A stretch of 64,000 nucleotides of DNA from contig CAUYUJ010017815.1 of the NCBI GenBank assembly GCA_963575745.1, positions 624,983 through 688,982 of the forward strand. Direction: 5' to 3'. Positions 33,401 through 46,164 of this stretch are shown in pieces. A program made the position numbers and the translations under genes. Each line of letters starts with the position of its first letter. The first letter of the stretch is position 1. The stretch comes from Prorocentrum cordatum. Taxonomy: Eukaryota > Sar > Dinophyceae > Prorocentrales > Prorocentraceae. The notes below the pieces were generated by a model. It was not told the DNA's origin. It did not search any database and worked only from the letters and a program-made list of their open reading frames with translations.

Positions 33401-33740
33401 TCAACATGACAGAGCAGGGCATGATGTGGCCCCGACCACGATCCGTGGGAGGCGGGCATTTCTGGCCCCCTCGGCGTCTGATTTTAAGCCAGGGCGCAGC
33501 GTCGGATGTCCACCGTTGGCGCGGTCAATCCCGAGCAGCTGGACCATGGTTTCTGTCGCCGCGCAGAACGCCCAATCTTCAGCGAGATCCAATGTCGGGG
33601 GGCTCAGGTCGGCAAGCTCCTGCAACGACAGAGTGGGCAGTAGTTCGTGCCGCCGCGCTAAACAGCTGTTCGATATCGAACGACTCCCGCTGGTTGGGAC
33701 GCGGTTCGCGCGTCGCGGGCGCCCCGGGCGCTGGGCGGGT
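33401..33740 (-). pseudogene. Possible coding relic, unknown
   Basis: The minus strand reads LSLQELADLSPPTLDLAEDW, AFCAATETMVQLLGIDRAN and GGHPTLRPGLKSDAEGARN, which look protein-like. No start or known domain. Confidence 0.25.
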
Positions 33741-34860
33741 TTGCCGAGGTTTTGCCTGGCGGGCTGCCGCAGGCGCCTCGTGGGCGCCCCGTTTGGGCGT
33801 CGTTTCGTAGGGGGGGGGTGGGGGGGGGGGGGGGCGATAAATATGGGGGGAAGAGAGGTGCACTTCTCGGGCTCGAACGCCTGCGACCGCGGTGCTGCCA
33901 CACGTAGACCGCACGAACGAACCACGCACAAGCTGGAGCTCCACTGGGTCTGCAAATGCCCCTGCGGCGCTGCAACCACCCCAGCGCTCTACCCGCAGCC
34001 CGCTCCGAAGGGGTCGCCATGGCCAAGAGGGTCAATGGACGCAGAACGAGGATTTGACTTTGCATGACCCTCAATCTCCTCCTCCTCCTCCTCCTCGTCC
34101 TCCTTCGCCTCCTCCTCCACCTCAATCTTCTCCTCTGCTTCCATCTCCATATTCCTGCTGCTGCTCGTCCTCCTACCCCTCTTCTCCTCCCGCTCCTCTC
34201 CCCTCCTCTGGTTCCCACTGTTGCTCGTCCTCCGCTTCCCACCTACACCTCCTCTCGGGGGATGCCCGAAGGCCAATGGTGTCCCTGGCCACCCAAAGGC
34301 CAAAGGTGTCCTCTCGGGGGATGCCAAAGGCCAAAAGGTGTCCCCAGCTTTTCGCGCCATCTCGGGGCCCCCAGAGCCCCCAAGGGCTCGCGGGGGATGC
34401 TCTGGAGGCCGCGGGGGCCTCGGTGGACCTCTCCGTGGGACCAGGAGTATTGTTGTTGGCCCCGCACGGCGGGGCCCTCCCCCCAACCCCGGTCCTCCAG
34501 GGCCGCGCGCCTGGCGGCAGCGGCCGAGGGCGGATCGCGCGAGGTGCTCGACTCGACGAGGATCAGGTGGGGTGCGCCGAGGAGGGGGCCCACGACAAGG
34601 GGGGGGCTAGCGCATCATGGTCCGAGGCGCGTGCGCGGAGGAGGGGGAACCAGGAGACATGCTGAAAAAAGAGGGGGGCACGAATTCTGGGAGACATATA
34701 TCATGGCCCCGGCCACGACACCCACCACCCCAAATCATCCGCATCGCCGATGCATCGGCGATGCTGCGCGATCCTCCGACCCCATCTATTCTGACCTCAT
34801 CTGGGATGCTCGGAGAACAGATCGGGCAAGAAGATGAAACACATCAGGACGGACTACGGT
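33741..34860. other. No gene seen; dispersed repeats at 34608-34730
   Basis: A short G-run lies at 33809-33833. GCGCATCATGGTCCGAGGC near 34610 recurs at 37567, and the palindrome TCATGGCCCCGGCCA at 34701 recurs at 37850 and 43305. Confidence 0.4.
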
Positions 34861-35039
34861 GATGCTGATGATGATCTGGATGACGATGATGGTGGTGGCG
34901 GTGATAGTGATTATTGTGACAATGACGATGCTGCTGATGTTGATGTTGCTGATGATGATGATGCATATGCTGATGGTGACGATGGTGTGATGGCGACGAT
35001 GATGAGGGCGACGATGATGGCGATGATGATAAGGCTGTC

Positions 35040-35112
<73 letters not shown>

Positions 35113-35464
35113 AGGATGTCGACGATGATGGTAATGATGGTGATGGTGATGTTGATGCTGATGATGCTGCTGCTTATGATGATGATGCTGCTGATGATGA
35201 TGCTGATGATGATGATGATGATGACGCTGCTGATGTTGATGATGATGATGACGTGGTCGCTGTTGTTGCTGTTGCTGAGCTGCTGCTGCTGCTGCTGCTG
35301 CTGACGATGATGATGATGCTGATGATCATGATAATGATTATGGCGAGGATGGTGATGGTGGTGGCGACCATGAGCATGATGACGCTGATGATGATGATGC
35401 TGCTGCTGCTGATGGTGATAATGATGATGCTGATGATGCTGATGATGATGATGATGATGCTGCT

Positions 35465-35512
<48 letters not shown>

Positions 35513-35520
35513 CTGATGAT
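34861..35520 (+). repeat. GAT/CTG triplet-repeat region
   Basis: Imperfect GATGAT with CTG runs. The His/Ile/Ser-only frames are artefacts. Confidence 0.95.
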
Positions 35521-35767
35521 GAGCGCAATGACCAGGACGAGCGGTCGTTGATGACCAGTGCGAGCGATGATGGCCCAGGCGAGCGATGGTCACGTGAGAT
35601 GCTCAGCGCGATGGTGCCCAGGACGAGCCCACACGCGCGGGAGCAGATGGCCACCCCGAGAGCAGACGGGGTTTTCAGCATCTGGAGGGGTAGACGAGCC
35701 CTCCCTCTGCGCTGCACCTGCCGCCCGCTCCCCGCTCCGCCCGAGAGGCCGCCCCGAGAAAGGGGCA

Positions 35768-36045
35768 AAGAGGAGGAGGAGGAGGAGGAGGAGGAGGAGG
35801 AGGAACGAGCAGGAGGAGGAACGAGGAACGAGGAACGAGGAGCAGGGAGAGGAGCGAGGAGCAGGAGGATGGGGGTGGAAGATATAGAGGAGGAGGAGGA
35901 GGAGGAGGAGGAGGGAGGAGAGGAGGAGGAGGAGGAGGAGGAGGAGGAGGAGGAAGAGGAGAGGAGGAGGAGGAGGAGGGGGAACGAGGAGGAGGAGGAG
36001 AGGAGGAGGAGGAGAAAGAGGAGGAGAAGGCGGCGGAGGTAGGAG
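35768..36045 (+). repeat. (AGG)n microsatellite
   Basis: Imperfect AGG/GAGGA repeats. The Glu/Arg and Pro/Leu frames across it are artefacts. Confidence 0.95.
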
Positions 36046-37404
36046 GAGGGAAGACGCGGCGATGGAGCGTCGGGGCAACTGAGAAGCGGAGGCGGGAGCG
36101 AAAGGGGGGCCCAGGCAGCACTCGTCGGGGCGGCGGGCGGCGAGGGGAGCCAGAGCGGGCGGGCGAGCTGGCCCTCCTCTCCTACCTCTGCAGGTCAGGC
36201 AACCACGGGAGAGCCCTACCCTTGCGACCACGTGTGTCGGGGGCGCGCAAACACTTATTAACGATCCATGGATTTGGCGCGCGGTCGCCAAAAACATGGA
36301 TCGGGGGAGGTGCCCTCCCCGAAATGCGGCCGTTGCCGCCTCGCTCGGCGGCGGAAATCCGCGGTTTCCCGTGGAAACGGGACCCGTCTCTAATCCACGC
36401 CCCTTAATCCATGCTTGCGATCGCCTGAGTGTGGGCCCTATCCCGATACCACCTCTGAGCCCTGCCCTGGCTGGGGGTCAGAATTCTGAGGATGTCGACA
36501 GCCAGGTGAGCACCAGCGGGGGTGTCCGATATCCCAGCGTCGACTGCACCCGATGAGGTTGAGTTCGCACGTGGTCGCACACATGTCCGCTTATTACTCA
36601 GATGACGCCGCGGAAAACGACTGGAGAGGGATCCAACCTTCTGAAGGGGCCCAGGGACACACAAATAAATAGACACAAAAAACAGGATTCCCCATCTTTC
36701 CCCATACTTTCTGGGTTTTGTCTTCCCCCCACTTCCCATATTTTCCTGGGAATCTACGATTAATTGTGTCTGTGTGTTTTTTCCCCTCCTGACCTTCGCG
36801 GGCCCTGACATGTGTTTTGAAATCAGCGCAGGCGCAGCAGCAGCGGGCCCAATCGTCGTGAATTTCGTCGCGACGTCTGAATGTCAGGGCAAACGCGGCT
36901 CAGATCTCGGGCCTCTGAGGCGGCGACGGCGGCGAGGACGAGGGTGGGCAAGGACCACGAGGACCCCGACGGCGACGGCGAGCACCACGACGATGGGCGG
37001 CGGCGACGACGACGACGACGCCCAAAGTGCGTGCCGCCCCGCTCCACCACTTGAAGGGCGAGGGGCCCTCGCGAGGGCTGTCGGGCCCCAGGGCCTGGAA
37101 TGGCTATGACTAGCCGCGCCTCGCCGATGGCCTTCTGGGAAAAGTTTTCGACGAAGCCTCCGACGAAGCCTCCGACAGGCTGGCGGCCGCGCGCGCGCGT
37201 GGGCGGGGCAGCGGCGCGCCCGCGGCCAGCACCTGCCCCCTCGCCGACCTCGGCGCTGGCGCCGCGGGGGGCTGCTCCGCCTGGCGCGGGCGCTGCCGCT
37301 CGCCCTGCTCCTGGGCGCGCGGGGAGCCCAGGGGCCGGGGGCGTTGCCGCGGCCGTCGCCTCCGTCGCCGCCGCCGTCGCCGCCGTCCTCGCCGACGTCG
37401 CCGC

Positions 37405-37436
<32 letters not shown>

Positions 37437-38589
37437 CCGCCGCCGTCGTCGCCGTCGCCGCCGCCGCCGGCGACGGAGGGGGGCAGCGGGAGGGAAAGCT
37501 GCCCGGCGGCAGGCTCCAGGGCGAGGGCCAGAGATGGCGGCCGAGGGGCCAGGACGAGGAGAGTTAGCGCATCATGGTTCGAGGCATGTGCGCGGACAGA
37601 GGGTGCCAGCGGGCGCATTGGAAGAATACTCATGCGGGTGGTCTCGTTATCAGAGTACTAGAATGTAGTGTGGAGGAATAGCACACGACCAACAAGAACA
37701 ACATCAAGCATAAGCACTCTAAGACTATGAATAATAAAGTTGGAGCACATTCACATTGTAGACATAAAACGGATAAGGATATGAAACTTAAGATTGCTTA
37801 GAACCGTCGTAGTAAGAAAAACAGGGGGGCCGGACACCTGGGAGATTGAATGGCCCGGGCCATGACATCCACACGCCCCTCGTCCTCACCCCCTCTTGCA
37901 CTCCCCCGACGGCAAAATTCTCCTGACATCCGACCATGTGGCCTTGTCGATGTGTGGCCCCAGAGGTCCCGACCCTTCCCTGGGGGAGTTTTTCGTCCCA
38001 AAACCCACTCTTGATGGCCCGGGGGCCCGATAACGGGCCCGCGAAGCCGAATTCGAGAAAATGCGCCAGGGTTGAACAGATCGTCGGAGAAATCGGGGAG
38101 CAGAAATCAAAAACAGAGCCAGGAAATGAACATGATTCGGAATCGCGAACTCGAGAAACATAGCGCCGAGACATATAGAGAAATCGAGAATCTCTTGGGA
38201 GACGACGGCTGCGACGACGACGACGACGACGAAAATGAAGACGACGACGACGACGAGATATCTGGGTCCGGGGGGAGGGCTGGGACAGGCCGGCAACGGC
38301 TGCCGAGGGCCTCGGGATACACGGGGCGAGCACGGAAGGGCGGCGGGCCGGCGGGGCGCAGGGTGGCGCCCACGCCCGCGGAGAAGGAGCGCCCCCGCCC
38401 TCGGGGAGGAGAGGGAGACGGGAGAGGGGCGGGGGGGGGGGAGGAGGAAGAGGGGGAGAGCACTTCAGGCCGCGTAGTTCGGTTGAGTCGATGGATGCCC
38501 TCGGGGCCGAGCGGAAAAGGTGGTGGAACACTCGCATTGATCACCCCTCTTTGTGCTGGCCCCCGCTGGAGGACCCCCCCAGCCGACGG
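36046..38589. other. No gene recognised
   Basis: A GCCGTCGCC minisatellite-like tract lies at about 37330-37480. The dispersed palindrome TGGCCCGGGCCATGACATCC is at 37851. Otherwise unassigned. Confidence 0.4.
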
Positions 38590-40250
38590 TGGCCGAACTA
38601 ACTACAACTCTGAACATTCCCAAGGCTGGCACGGGTACGGGTCTGATCAGGTCATCCGTAGTTATTTCCGCCTGCCGCTCTTGAGGCTCTCTGTGATATA
38701 TTGCACCACATTGAACGCAAACTCGAATGGCGTGGAACAGGACTGTTTCATTCTCAAGCGTGCTGGTGGAGAAAAACCCTTGGGGCTTCTCCATGTTTCG
38801 ACTCGGTTCCAGTGCCGAATTCGAAGGCAGCCGTCGCGCCAGTGGCAATCCAGGAATTTCAGCAGTTTCTCCGGTCCACTCATGGGATATGCATCGAACA
38901 AAGTGGTGTGGATTCAGGCGGCCTGGTCCGAACATTCCAATTACAAGTCTAAAAGCTGCGCCACTCTACTGCTGGATGTGAAGAAGGTTTTCGAGCTGGT
39001 GCAGCATCGCCATCTGATCGGGGCTGCGCAGGCCAGTCCATTTAAGTTGTACCTCCTGGTGCAGATATACCGAGCGCCCAGGCTCGTTGATGCTGCTGGC
39101 GAGGTTGGCTCTGTTTTGGAGGTGCATCAAACGATTGTGCCAAGTTGTACGTTCACCACTTGTATGTTGCAGCTCGTGGTCATGGTGCCAGGCCCACTCG
39201 ACGCCGTGCAGGCAGCCTTTCCCACCGTGCACCTCTCCGCCACTGTTGGCACCTTGGGCCTTGGCCTCATGAGATGCGGGGCCGACTCGAGGGTCACCCC
39301 TGAAATTGTCGGGGCAAGTAAACTTCTCAACGAACGAATTCGTGCTGTCGACCTTCTTCTTGCCAAGGACAAGTCGTGCATCCTTGGCAATCCGGCCGCT
39401 GTTCGAGCTTCTTTTGCCATCGAACTGCACTGCCTCCAACCCTTGGCCATTCGTTCCGAGAAGAATCTGGGAATTGGCTTCGGTCCTGGGCTAGTCGGAG
39501 CCAAGGCTGCCATGCAAGCTCGCATCAGCGCGACGAGGCGCCATAGGTGTCGGGCGCCCGCTTGGACGGCGCTCTTTTGTGTCAGCACTGTCCCTGTTTC
39601 AGCCTCGAGGTCCTACAGGATTCTCCCCAATTCCGCTCCAGTGCTGAGGCTGCGGCCTCAGGATCGCCGCTCGCCATGCTTTGTCGGAGAGATGCCTCGT
39701 ACCCTTCCGCAAGCTCACGAGGGCCCCCGCCTTGGCCTGCCGTCGCGCGAGGTTTCGGCGGCCCGCAGGTTTCAAATTTCACGGGAAGTATCTTTCCTGA
39801 TGGATCGCTCTTTGAAGCTCTGCACTCCATCTTCGCCAGTGCTGATTGGGGGCGCGCTTCGCTTCATCCCGACAGGAATAAGGTTGCCGCCGATGTCTCT
39901 GGCCCTGTGCTGGACCTACTTCAAGGCAGCAACGCCGTCGAGCACTCGGCTGCCACCCACGTCTTGCGCATTGCGCTTCCGCCTGTCTGCGCGCGCGAGG
40001 GCGGCCCGCGTGTTCGCGACGGCTTTCGCGAGCGAGACCGCGAGAGCAGACGCCGCGCATCTCCCCCCATGCCCATCTACTTTTGAGGTTTCCCGCTCGG
40101 CAATTCCAGGGCGACTGGGAGGGGGGCCTCGAAATTTTCAAAGTCAAAAGCCACGCGGCCCAGGTCGACGTCGACCTTGGGCGTCGACGTCGGCAAGACA
40201 CAGGCCGACGAAGCGGCTCGCAATGCAGCTGAATCTTCGCTCGAAGAAAG
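38590..40250 (+). mobile_element. LINE-D, decayed RT and RNase H of a LINE-A relative
   Basis: The plus-strand RT relic aligns by eye with LINE-A: LLLDVKKVFELVQHRHLIGA (motif A, near 38970), then VQIYRAPRLVDAAGE, DLLLAKDKSCILGNPAAVRA and SEKNLGIGFGPG. The YVDD motif is lost. RNase H is in a different frame from about 39790: FPDGSLFEA, SGPVLDLLQGSNAVEHSAA, then FKVKSHA and QADEAARNAAE (40200). At least two frameshifts. No 5' end, ORF1 or endonuclease was seen. Confidence 0.7.
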
Positions 40251-42140
40251 AAGACTTTCGCTCCAGGCAGAAGCTCCAAACCGGCAGCATCGCTCGGTCT
40301 ACCCGGGGGGCTGGGCGGGTCGTCCCGGGGAGAGGCTGGGGCCCCCGAAGGCCCCGTCTGCGCAGAGCCCCGCGCGGGCGGCGCCGGCGACGGTCGAGCT
40401 GCTGAGTCGCGGCCGGCTGAACCAACCCACCGGATGCCCTCGGGCAGGCCGTCCAGCGCTCTCGAGACACATGCCAAGTACACGCTGCGAGAAGAACACG
40501 TCGTGCTCTTGGGCCCCCGGGATTCCGCGCTGAAGTTCTTCTTGCAGAATCCAGACCATGGCGAGGTGATGTTGCATCTGCCAGGTCGCCCCGACAAAAG
40601 GGCTGTCGAGCAAGTTGGATCCGACCTTGTTGTTCCGCGCCCGCATGGGTCGCGCGGATCGCGACCCCAACTCGGGGACGCGCGCTCAGGCCCGCCTGCG
40701 TGCCCGCCCAGCCCGCCGATATCAAGATGAACCTTCTGGGGTGGCGTGGCTGGGCCACTCTTTGTATCCCTGAATGGTGGCAGATGCGGCCTTGTCGCCG
40801 TCGCCCGCCGCAACCAGTTCGGTTTCGGCAACCCCTTCCCAAGCAAGGCATCTTCGACCGTTCGCGACGCGATGATCGACGACCTATCGCATCAGCGAGC
40901 GCCCCAGGGGGGCGAATTTCGGGGCGAATGCGAGCAGCGGCTTCGCGGGGTTCGCAAGCGCCGGCGCGGGCGGGCGCCAGCCCTGGGTAATCGGCGCAAC
41001 TGGGGGGCGGGCCCGGGGAGTCTTCAAAATAGTTCGAGCCCTCCGCCTTCAGTCTGGGCCCCCAAAAAAGTCTGGGGCGACGCCTTCGCGCGCGCTGCTG
41101 CGCTGTCCGCTGGCGCCCCCCCCAGCGCGCCTGGCTGCCGCGGCGAGGCGGCCCCGGGCGAGCTTGAAAGAGGTTCTTGTCACGACATCAGCAAATGGCC
41201 CCCATGGAGCAGCGAGATCTCCTACTTGGCCCCCGAGCCCGCGCGGACAGACAAACTCGACCCCGCGGCTGCACGTGCTATATTTGCGGGCTTCGACCCC
41301 GAAGCGGTCGGCGGCGCAAGAATGGCTCCAATCAGCAGCAGCGAGGCCAGCGGCCGGTAGACAAACCTGTTGTTTCTGTCGCGGCCCAGACGTTCGAAGT
41401 CACTTCCGTCGAAGGCGGTCGGCCAGAGCCCCGAAACCTGAGGAGCCCCCGCAGGCCCCCTCAAGCCCGCGCCCCCCGACACCCCGAGGGGTTGGATGGG
41501 CGATGGCGCCCCTGATCCAGCGGCGGCGCAGACAGGGCGGCGCCGGGGCCCCGGGGGCAATCGCGACGCTGCGTCGCGGCCGGCTGAACCCGCCCCTCCC
41601 GCCGCGCCTGCTTCCGCCCGGAACCGCCGCGCAGGTCGACTCGCCAGCGCAGAGGATCAGCAAGCCCACTTGAGGGGCCGCCACCGCGAGCGCGAGGCTG
41701 CTAAGCGCGCGAGAGCGAGCCGGGCGCCGTTGAGCTCGCAGGCTGCAGCCCCTGTTGCGACAAACTCTCGCGATAAAACTGGCTCTGACTCGTCGGATTC
41801 GGATTCCAAGCCCGGCCGCAGCACGCCGGCATCTTGGGCGTCGTCGGAGACCGTCGATAATGGCGACGTCCCACCGGACTTGTCACGTGATGAGGTCGCT
41901 GTTCTTGCGTCGGCTCTTCATGCGCATCCTGGAGTCGACGCAGTAGAAAAGCGGTCTCTCGGGCGGCGCAGTGCGCCTATACCTTCCGAGCGTTCGCCGT
42001 CAACATATGATTGCGTGTCCCTCCCATCATCCCATCCTCCCTCGACTTTACCCAAGGGTCCAGAGCCGGGGTCGGAAACAACATACAAGCTGTAGGGGCC
42101 GATCTCGTGTTGGTACGTTGTGTAATTACGCCTTGTGTGC
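40251..42140 (+). other. Possible LINE-D 3' region and unknown frames
   Basis: Plus-strand stretches such as KYTLREEHVVLLGPRDSALK (40480), CTCYICGLRP (41270) and DVPPDLSRDEVAVLASALHA (41870) look protein-like but match no family I know. They may be remains of LINE-D or of another element that interrupts LINE-E. Confidence 0.25.
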
Positions 42141-42153
42141 GAGGGTTGTGCCG

Positions 42154-43160
42154 TCACTCGCTTTCTGAAGCTGGATCGGGCATCACTTTCTCCCGCCACT
42201 TCCGCATCGATTCCTCCACTTCGGCTTCCACCAACTTTCCGGTCTTAGTCGTGTGCCACTTCCGATCGCCGTCATGCCACGCAATTTTTCTTTCCACCCC
42301 TGTCCCATCTTTGACCACAACCATCCCTTTCGACCAAACGATATTTATGTTTGTATGCTTGCGCTGTGGATGTTTGGTCAGATGGTATTTTGTATCATCT
42401 AGTCGTTTTTCTCGTTCCCGTTCCTCCTTGGTGAGGTTGCTCGGGAAGAAGATGTCCCCCAGCGCGTTCGCATCATCATCGAGCGTGTCCCAGACCTTCC
42501 TCCAGAATTCGATTTTCGACTGTATGGAGGGGAATTCGATGACACCGGATCTGGTCGAGCCGGTTGTTAGTACTGCTGCGTCCAGTCGGTTGCCTAAGAG
42601 TTGTTGTAGTATCTTGTCCAGCTCCGCAACCACCATTTCTGAGGTAGCATTCACATCACAATCAAAGGCAACCACCTGTTTAGCACGCGCCTCCTTCTCC
42701 GTGTCCGTATTGCCTCCTCTTCCTGGGTTCTCCCACTTCCGCGCGGTGCTCCCTGGGGACTTGTTTATGGTCTTCCTCATGGCTTCAAATTTGTTGTTGA
42801 TGACCTCCTCGGTTTCGGTCTTGGTCAAATGCATATCCTCCAAGTCGTTCCGAATACCCTGCACGTCCAACTCTATATCCTCCATTTTCTCCTGAACGTC
42901 TTCCGCCGCCCTCCTGGCGTCCTGTGCCTCGATCCCCGCCTGGTCGATCATGTTTTTGACTCCACTTAGGTCGGTTGTGATGCTCTATTCGATATGCGGG
43001 CGTCGAAATCCTTAAACCACTGTGGAGGAGCCTCCGCAGCCACGATTTGGTCATTCGAGCCCCGTGCTGACATTCCCTCGTCCTCTTCCTTCTTTTTCTT
43101 CTTCTGTTTAACTGGCGCGGACCCCGTATGGCCACCAGCGCGGTTGCCTTTATCTGCCAT
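42154..43160 (-). pseudogene. LINE-E ORF1: coiled coil plus RRM-like protein, one frameshift
   Basis: ATG 43160 gives MADKGNRAGG, a Lys run and WFKDFDARIS. A one-base shift near 42970 then continues as DLSGVKNMIDQAGIEAQDAR. A coiled coil (VQEKMEDIELDVQGIRNDLE) is followed by a domain resembling the L1-type ORF1 RNA-binding fold (AVLTTGSTRSGVIEFPSIQ, NINIVWSKGMVVVKDGTG) and a helical end (EVEESMRKWREKVMP). No ORF2 follows on this strand, so the 3' half is missing. Confidence 0.6.
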
Positions 43161-43261
43161 GCCTGCCCAGAGCGGTGCAACAAAATGTAGAGATATGGTG
43201 AGTAGGATATGGGGCTGGTAGTGTTCGTAGGATTGAAAGTTTGGATTGTAAAGTAGTTGCG

Positions 43262-43273
43262 CTCGAGCCAATG
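43262..43273 (-). other. Possible degenerate SL relict upstream of LINE-E ORF1
   Basis: The minus strand reads CATTGGCTCGAG, compared with CATTTTGGCTCAAG in the SL (two Ts lost, one change). It is 100 bp upstream of the ORF1 ATG and next to GGAGGAGG, as in LINE-A and LINE-C. Confidence 0.35.
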
Positions 43274-43299
43274 CGGAGGAGGGGCCATGACATCGGGCG

Positions 43300-43640
43300 A
43301 GATATCATGGCCCCGGCCATGACATCCGCCCCCCCCCCCCCCCCCCCTTCGTTCAGCGGAGAAGCGCGGGCCACCACCACCGAAAACCCATCGGTGGGGG
43401 GGGGGGGGGGCGACCCCGGGGAAGTGGCACGCCCGAGCGTCATCCTGACGCTGGGGCGCGCCGCCGCCCAGGGTTCGCTCGTTCAGCGGAGACACGCGGG
43501 CCACCACCACCGAAAAAACCAATCGGGGGGGGGGGGGGGGGGGCGACTCCGGGGCGGTGGCACGCCCGAGCGTCAGACTGCGTGACGCTGGGGCGTGCAG
43601 CCGCCCAGGGGTCGGCTCCCGATGGGTCCTCGGTGGTGGT
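43300..43640 (+). repeat. G/C homopolymer repeat, about 140-bp unit
   Basis: Two and a half units of CGTTCAGCGGAGA, GCGGGCCACCACCACCGAAA, a G-run, and TGGCACGCCCGAGCGTCA. Preceded by the palindrome CATGGCCCCGGCCATG (43307-43322). Confidence 0.7.
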
Positions 43641-43649
43641 GATCCCTGT

Positions 43650-43965
43650 TTCTCCTCCCTCCCTCCCTCCTCCTCCTCCTCCTCCTCCTCCCTCTTCCTC
43701 CTCCTCCTCCTCCTCCTCCTCCTCCTCCTCCTCCTCCTCCTCCTCCTCCGCCTCCGCCTCCAGCTCCTCCTCTTCCTCCTCCCTCCTCCTCCTCCCTCCT
43801 CCCTCCTCCTCCTCCTCCTCCTCCTCCTCCCTCCTCCTCCTCCTCCTCCTCTTCTTCCTGCTCCTCCTCCTCGTCCTCCTCGTCCTCCTCCTCCTTCTCC
43901 TCCTGCTCCTCCTCCTTCTCCTCCTCCTCGTCCTCTTCATCCTCCTCCCTCTCGGACGCCCCCGA
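43650..43965 (+). repeat. (CTC)n microsatellite
   Basis: Imperfect CTC/TCC triplets; no gene. Confidence 0.95.
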
Positions 43966-44619
43966 ATCCTCACCCATTTTTCTAGCCAGGGCGAGGGCAC
44001 ATTCGGTCGATGATGAATCGAAAATTTCTGAGCGGCTCTGGGGGATGTACCGGGTGCCGCGGCCTTCTCAGAGTGCTCAGGAACGCTCTGAGAGCGTTCT
44101 GGAACGTTCTGGGGCGGATCTATGGTCGTCCTAGCCACGCCCGAAGCTAGTCACCACCTCCTTTGGGGGCGCCCCCGATCCTCTCCCCTACTCCGCTTGG
44201 GTCCTGGGCCCCGTCGTCGGCGCTCCAGCCCAGCCCCTGGGCGCTGCTTATTCTCCGCTCCGGGAGCGGCGCTGCCGCCCGGATTTTTGTTCGAGAGACG
44301 GGGCCGCCAATGAGGACGGGGAGGAGGGAGGGCGGAGGGAGGGAGGTTGGAGGGGGGAGGGGGGGGAGGGGGCGATTTGTTGGGTTGCGACTCTGATGAG
44401 GCTCGCGACCTGTCACAAGAGGCTGGCACTCAACTATCTGGATCCACCCCCCCGCTGCAATCCCTGAGCTCCAATCCCTCCCCCTCGTCTGGCAGCAACT
44501 GGTATTCAGCCAGCGGTCAGAACGGGCGCCGAGATCTTGTGAGATCTGCACTCGAAGAGGGAGGGGGAGGTGGCCAGCACGGGCATGGAAAATGAGCCCG
44601 GCGGGCTGAACTCTGAACT

Positions 44620-44662
<43 letters not shown>

Positions 44663-45918
44663 GACAGCAGCAATCATAGATGCGCAAGGACAGTGCACGC
44701 AGTGCAAGCGCGGCGGGGAGGTCCTCGAAAGGTAAACGGTCACTCCCTGGCCGCGGGATCGGCTGTGCAACTCAAACGCAACAGCAAACGTAGAGCCCAG
44801 CATGGCTGATCCAGCCTTCGTTACTGAGAAGGGGGCAACTATCTTCGCGCCCTGCATGCGGAACGAGAGACGGGACGGCGAAGGACCATCACGCACGATT
44901 ATTTCAGCCTTGCCAGGGAGGGAGGATCTCTGCCAAAAGGGCTGGCACATCACTTCCATATCCTGGAACGCGCGGCACTGGTGGGCACAGGCTCCTCCGC
45001 GTGGCTCCTTGACGCGACCTCTCTCGGGAGCGTCGGGCCCACGGCGCAGGGGACTCGTGCGCCTCTGTGAGCGCATCCTGGGGCATGCTGGCTCTGCTCG
45101 CGGCCAGGGCCAGTCTCTGCCCCACCGACGGCCCAGCAGGCGGCAGCGGGAAGCACGTGCGGCACCGCTCTGCCCTGCCCAGCCCTGCTCCCGTCCCTCC
45201 ACCGGCACACCATCCACGGGCGGAGGGACATGGCGCCTGGCTGGCAGGGCCTCGCACGTGCCCGGCGCAACGGGTGCCGAGTTGCCCCCCAGCTGGGGGT
45301 CACGTGGGGCCCTGGCGCCCTGGGGCTGCCACGGCCCGACACGCTCTGGTCAGCAGAAGAGCAGATCACAGCGGCGCGCTCGGCGCCTGCCCAAGTCGTG
45401 CGTGCAGACGCAAGAGGGAAGGGAAGCAGGCGACGCCGGCGGGGCCGCGCAAGAGAGGCGGCTCCGCTCGCTCCCCGCAACTCCCCACCACTCTGCTGTC
45501 TCCTCAAATAAGTGGCCATCGGGGGGGAGAGCAAAAGGAGGCGAACACACACGCGCGCGAGCGCGCACAAGACGCACGCACACACATGACAAAGTACTGG
45601 ATGGACGGTTGACCTCAGCACCACCAGGTTCCGAGAGCCCAAGTATCAAGGCCTGCGGGCCCAGAAAAGGCATGGAGAGGAGAGGCGGAGAGGGCAACGC
45701 AGGCCGGCCTGCAGGGAGAGAGAGGGGAGGGGGGGAGGGACCACGGGCCGCTCAGCGGGCGAAGAGGGGCGAACCCTCGGGGCTAGGCCCCCGCACGCAA
45801 AACCTCAAGCAGCGCTTGCACGCCAATCGGCAAGCACCACCTAACCATGGAACCACGAAGCTGGGTAGCCACAGCTGGGGCCCATTCAGAAACGAGCGTA
45901 GTCACGACAGGGTGCGAT
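43966..45918. other. No confident gene; (CAG)n at 44621-44661
   Basis: A minus-strand stretch near 44700-45000 (GKAEIIVRDGPSPSRLSF, KAGSAMLGSTFAVAFELHS) is protein-like but unrecognised. A perfect short palindrome lies at 44081-44099. The remainder is unassigned. Confidence 0.3.
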
Positions 45919-46164
45919 CTACCAGACCGCCCGATGAAACAAGCCGACGCTGAAGGTGGGATCCGCATTCCACGGGGCCACCTCCAACAATATACTACGG
46001 CGTTCCGCCTCGCATCTCTCTGCCCGCTTTGCCCGAGCTGCGGCTCGGTTAGCCGCAATCCGAGCTCGGATATCATCGGCGAGAGAGACAAGGGTTGGCG
46101 GCGTTGTGGCCACGGGAGAAGCAAGGGGAGCGAACTGATCAGCCTGCTGAGAAAGACCAAACAC
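45919..46164 (-). pseudogene. LINE-F C-terminal segment
   Basis: LVSLADDIRARIAANRAAAR and AKRAERCEAERRS, a basic helical tail. Its assignment to LINE-F rests on position and strand only. It could instead be an exon of an unrelated protein. Confidence 0.35.

Noticed and set aside
31353-35768. Asp-rich, Met-rich and His/Ile-rich frames
   Set aside because: Translations of GAC and GAT/CTG triplet repeats.
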